Below are positions 60,759 to 64,000 of a stretch of DNA of 64,000 nt, piece after piece. The notes under the pieces were generated by a model. It made no database searches, was not told the origin of the DNA, and worked only from the letters and a program-made list of their open reading frames with translations. Every line of letters begins with the position of its first letter. Position 1 is the first letter of the stretch. The stretch is from Reclinomonas americana ATCC 50394 (taxonomy: Eukaryota; Jakobida; Jakobea; Jakobida). The translations under genes and the position numbers were made by a program. The stretch lies in assembly GCA_048213135.1 (NCBI GenBank), contig PS015010.1:620001-684000 (forward strand), in the 5' to 3' direction.

Positions 60759-61835
60759 ATGCAGCTCAATTCAGTATATACCGGTAAAAAAGTTTTTATT
60801 ACCGGGCATACCGGGTTTAAAGGAAGTTGGCTTACGGCATTCCTTCAGCAATTGGGAGCTCACGTTACAGGCTATTCGCTGGCGCCTGTAACGGAGCCGG
60901 CTCACTTCTCGTTACTGAAATCTCCTGTTTCCAGTCATATTGAAGATATACGGAATGGAGGGAAACTTACTGAACTTATACAGGATAGCCGGCCCGATCT
61001 TATTTTTCACCTGGCTGCACAACCCCTTGTACGGGAATCTTATTCTGACCCTGTAACAACATATACAACCAATGTCATCGGAACGTTGAATGTACTGGAA
61101 GCGGCAAAGCAATGCAATACTGTCAAAGCGATAGTTTGTATCACTACGGATAAAGTGTATGAAAACCTGGAGCAGGATTACGCTTATGTTGAATCGGACC
61201 GCCTGGGAGGCTATGATATGTACAGCTCTTCCAAAGCCTGTTGTGAATTGCTCATCAGTTCATATCGTAATTCCTTTTTTAACCTGCAGGATTATGGAGA
61301 TAAACATGAAGTACTCCTTGCTTCTGCAAGAGCAGGAAATGTGATTGGCGGAGGTGACTGGAGTAAAGACCGGCTGATACCGGATATGATGAAGGCTGCC
61401 GCTGGTGGCAACAAAGCAATTATCCGGAACCCGGATGCTATTCGTCCCTGGCAACATGTGCTCGATTGCTTATATGGCTATCTTTTGCTGGGGGGCAAAC
61501 TTCTGGATAAACAAAAAGCATTCGCCAGGGCCTGGAATTTTTCACCTTTTCAGAATGACTTGAAGAAAGTGAGCGAGGTAATTGATATTGCAAAAGAATC
61601 ATGGGCTGAAGTACAAACTGAAGTGAACAGGCCGGCCGGTGATTTACATGAGGCTACATTACTACAGCTTGATAATACAATGGCGGTTAGCGAACTGAAG
61701 TGGTATCCTGTTTGGGATACAGCGGCCGCTATAGCCCGTACTGTGGAATGGTATAAAGCTTATTATGAAAGAACTACACTGGTAACGAATTTGCAGTTAA
61801 CCGAATATTTAACAACTTTGAATGACCGAAAATAA
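60759..61835 (+). CDS. rfbG: CDP-glucose 4,6-dehydratase
   Basis: 358 residues from ATG 60759, 5 bases after the rfbF stop; ATG 60738 and a TTG further up are alternatives, but this one gives the usual length. Extended [17 protein letters not shown] for [12 protein letters not shown] and the YxxxK in [12 protein letters not shown], and [17 protein letters not shown]. It produces CDP-4-keto-6-deoxyglucose, the substrate of RfbH. It overlaps rfbH by 14 bases. Confidence 0.93.
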   Translation: MQLNSVYTGKKVFITGHTGFKGSWLTAFLQQLGAHVTGYSLAPVTEPAHFSLLKSPVSSHIEDIRNGGKLTELIQDSRPDLIFHLAAQPLVRESYSDPVTTYTTNVIGTLNVLEAAKQCNTVKAIVCITTDKVYENLEQDYAYVESDRLGGYDMYSSSKACCELLISSYRNSFFNLQDYGDKHEVLLASARAGNVIGGGDWSKDRLIPDMMKAAAGGNKAIIRNPDAIRPWQHVLDCLYGYLLLGGKLLDKQKAFARAWNFSPFQNDLKKVSEVIDIAKESWAEVQTEVNRPAGDLHEATLLQLDNTMAVSELKWYPVWDTAAAIARTVEWYKAYYERTTLVTNLQLTEYLTTLNDRK

Positions 61836-63134
61836 AATCGTGACAAAAAAGGCTCAAATAAAGCAACTCGTAACAGAATATTTTTCAGAGGCATTTCCCC
61901 AGAAGGATTTTGTACCGGTAGAAAAACATGTGCCGGTAAGCGGGAAAGTGATCGACGCGGATGATATTTACAGTATTGTGGAGTCAGCCCTGGACGGATG
62001 GTTTACGACCGGTCGTTTTAATGACCAGTTTGAAAAAGAACTGGCCCGTTATATCGGCGTAAAGCATGTACTAACTACGAATTCTGGCTCTTCTGCTAAC
62101 CTCCTGGCTGTTGCCACACTTACTGCCGAAGAGCTTGGGGAAAGGGCAATAAGGTCCGGGGATGAAGTGATTACTGTCGCTGCGTCATTTCCAACTACCG
62201 TTAACCCCTGGATTACCTATGGTGTCGTACCCGTATTTGTAGACCTTGAAATACCTTATTATAATATAGATGTTCAATACCTGGAAGCTGCGTTAAGCCC
62301 GAAAACGAAAGCCATCATGGTCGCCCATACACTGGGTAATCCTTTTAACCTTGGTGTCGTCGCTGATTTCGCCAAGAAGAATAATCTTTGGCTGATCGAG
62401 GATTGCTGTGATGCCTTGGGAGCTACTTACGGAAGCAGGCATGTTGGTACTTACGGTGATATTGGGACACTGAGTTTTTACCCGGCTCACCACATCACGA
62501 TGGGAGAAGGTGGGGCGGTCTTTACTTCAAATTCCAAGTTAAAAAAATAACGGAATCTTTCAGGGATTGGGGACGCGACTGCTGGTGTGCCTCAGGTAAG
62601 GACAATACCTGCGGAAAGAGATTTGAATGGCAGCTTGGCGATCTCCCTTATGGTTACGACCATAAGTATATCTATTCACACCTGGGCTATAACCTGAAAA
62701 TCACAGATATGCAGGCAGCCCTGGGTGTTGCGCAATTGAAAAAACTACCGGGGTTTATCGATAAGCGAAGGCACAATTTTGAACGTCTTAAATCCGGCCT
62801 GTCAAAGTTTTCAGATAAACTGGTACTTCCTGAAGCAACCCCGAATTCTAATCCATCATGGTTTGGGTTCCTGATTACTATTAAAGAAGGCAAGGGGATA
62901 TCCCGTAATGAACTGGTCGCTCACCTGTCGAAAAATAACATCGGCACCCGTTTGCTATTTGCCGGTGATTTACGTAAGCAACCTTATTTCAAACAGTATC
63001 CTTACCGGGAGGTAGGAAACTTTGCCGCTACAGAGATCATTCTGAATAATACATTCTGGATTGGTGTAACACCTATGATCAATGATGAAATGATTGATTT
63101 TGTAATTGGTGTTTTTAATGAAGTGTTAATATAA
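61822..63134 (+). pseudogene. rfbH: CDP-4-keto-6-deoxyglucose 3-dehydratase (RfbH), frameshifted at an A7 run
   Basis: PLP/[2Fe-2S] dehydratase of CDP-3,6-dideoxyhexose synthesis. From ATG 61822 the frame runs through the aminotransferase-like fold ([46 protein letters not shown] with His replacing the usual PLP Lys, as in RfbH) and stops at 62550 after seven A residues (62541-62547). The expected continuation ESFRDWGRDCWC...GKDNTCGKRFEWQ, with the Fe-S cysteines, resumes in the next frame to 63134. The span is 1313 bases; one more A gives 437 residues, the normal RfbH length. Sequencing error, mutation or slippage are all possible. Confidence 0.85.
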
Positions 63135-63142
63135 GAATTATC

Positions 63143-64000
63143 ATGCTCAGGAATATCCTTCATCCCATAGTGTATGCTGACGTAGAGAAAATAGTATCCG
63201 GAGGTCTTCTGTGGGACCGGGTTGCTGATAAGACCATACTGATATCCGGTGCCAATGGCTTCCTGGCTTCGTACCTGGTTTATTCTTTTTTACTGGCGAA
63301 TGAAATAAAAAAGACGAATTGTAAGGTCATCGCGGTTTGCAGGAGCAGGGACAATGCCGATAAAAAATTCAGCGCTTTTTATGAAAGACCTGATTTTAAA
63401 ATACTGGTACAGGATATAAGCGAGATGAATGATTGTGAAGAAAGTCCCCATTTTATTATTCACGCGGCAAGCCAGGCCAGTCCTAAATATTATGGACTCG
63501 ATCCTGTCGGTACCCTGAAAGCTAACGTGGCAGGCACACAGAACCTGCTTGAACTGGCCCGGAAGAATAATACGCTCTCTTTTTTATATTTCAGTTCCAG
63601 TGAAGTGTATGGAATGATGGAAGAATCTAAGCCCATTACTGAAACTGATTTTGGTTACCTGGATATCAGTAATGTAAGGGCGTGTTACGCGGAAAGCAAA
63701 CGAATGGGAGAAGTGATGTGTGTGAGCTGGTGGAAGCAATTCGGTGTTCCTGTGCGGATGGTGAGACCTTTTCATACTTATGGTCCCGGTATGCTGTTGG
63801 ATGACGGAAGGGTATACGCTGATTTCGTCGCCAGTATTGTAGAAGGTAAAGATATCCGGCTTAATAGTGAAGGCACTGCAAAAAGGGCTTTTTGTTACCT
63901 GTCAGACGCGACAATAGCTTTTCTGAAAGTATTACTGGAAGGGGAGGAAGGGCAGGCGTATAATGTCGGCAACCCGGAAGGTGAAAAAAGTATCCTGCAA
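63143..64000 (+). CDS. NAD-dependent sugar-nucleotide epimerase/dehydratase, cut by the window end
   Basis: 286 codons from ATG 63143, 8 bases after rfbH, still open at base 64000. Extended SDR: glycine motif ISGANGFLASYLV (about 34-46), IIHAASQASPKYYGLDPVG, FSSSEVYG and the catalytic YAESKRMGE. The N-terminal HPIVYADVEKIV is a feature of a group of UDP-glucuronate-decarboxylase-like enzymes found in O-antigen clusters. In this position it probably reduces or epimerises the CDP-dideoxy sugar (paratose/abequose/tyvelose-type), but the exact product cannot be told. Confidence 0.85.
   Translation, partial: MLRNILHPIVYADVEKIVSGGLLWDRVADKTILISGANGFLASYLVYSFLLANEIKKTNCKVIAVCRSRDNADKKFSAFYERPDFKILVQDISEMNDCEESPHFIIHAASQASPKYYGLDPVGTLKANVAGTQNLLELARKNNTLSFLYFSSSEVYGMMEESKPITETDFGYLDISNVRACYAESKRMGEVMCVSWWKQFGVPVRMVRPFHTYGPGMLLDDGRVYADFVASIVEGKDIRLNSEGTAKRAFCYLSDATIAFLKVLLEGEEGQAYNVGNPEGEKSILQ

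Overview
The window looks like a chromosome segment from a Bacteroidota bacterium, most likely of the Chitinophagaceae group. The signs are several secreted proteins with type IX secretion (T9SS) C-terminal sorting domains, a 2006-residue protein with a gliding-motility type C-terminus, starts without Shine-Dalgarno sequences but with TAnnTTTG -7 boxes, futalosine-pathway menaquinone synthesis (mqnA), and AraC/7TM and MauE-type proteins typical of the phylum. Base composition is moderate except for one AT-rich insert (about 39.7-41.4 kb).

Layout. 0-15.8 kb holds secreted T9SS proteins, xerD, a YkgJ protein, yraN, a DUF6580 membrane protein, rnhA, a frameshifted acyl-CoA carboxylase beta subunit, a DinB protein, a 7TM-AraC regulator, an esterase lipoprotein, trmN6, a saccharopine-dehydrogenase-like enzyme, hscB and tRNA-Leu(CAA). 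15.9-32.5 kb is the centrepiece: a complete locus for a cytoplasmic uptake [NiFe]-hydrogenase that resembles group 2a. On the minus strand lies a tightly packed maturation operon: endopeptidase, small protein, TPR protein, hypA, hypB, hypF, hypC, membrane protein, hypD, hypE, NHL protein, nickel permease, 66-residue protein. On the plus strand lie TetR, small protein, TetR, then hupS and hupL. The small proteins flanking the regulators are paralogues, the two TetR proteins are paralogues, and an 18-bp palindrome (TTAGAAAATATTTTCTAA and near copies) sits once in the divergent maturation/TetR promoter region and twice before hupS. This looks like a self-contained regulon with several unassigned proteins.

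32.5-39.6 kb is housekeeping and accessory: map, an ABC exporter, a GNAT enzyme, a DHFR-like protein and an MFS permease. 39.7-42.3 kb is a small foreign-looking patch: a solitary OLD-family ATPase-nuclease, a SymE-like protein, and an array of 21-bp degenerate repeats. 42.2-48.5 kb holds an HMA-MauE membrane protein with its HMA-AraC regulator, tsaD, a MacB-type permease and a response regulator. 48.8-59.1 kb holds prfC, a LamG protein, purB and the giant T9SS protein. 59.2-64 kb runs from mqnA into the CDP-3,6-dideoxyhexose genes rfbF, rfbG, rfbH (frameshifted) and a sugar-nucleotide epimerase cut by the window edge.

Three gene gaps (3.2, 4.8 and 46.7 kb) are filled almost exactly by one family of AT-rich composite repeats. 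Both frameshifts (an A9 and an A7 run) are single-base changes in homopolymers, so sequencing error must be excluded before they are called mutations.
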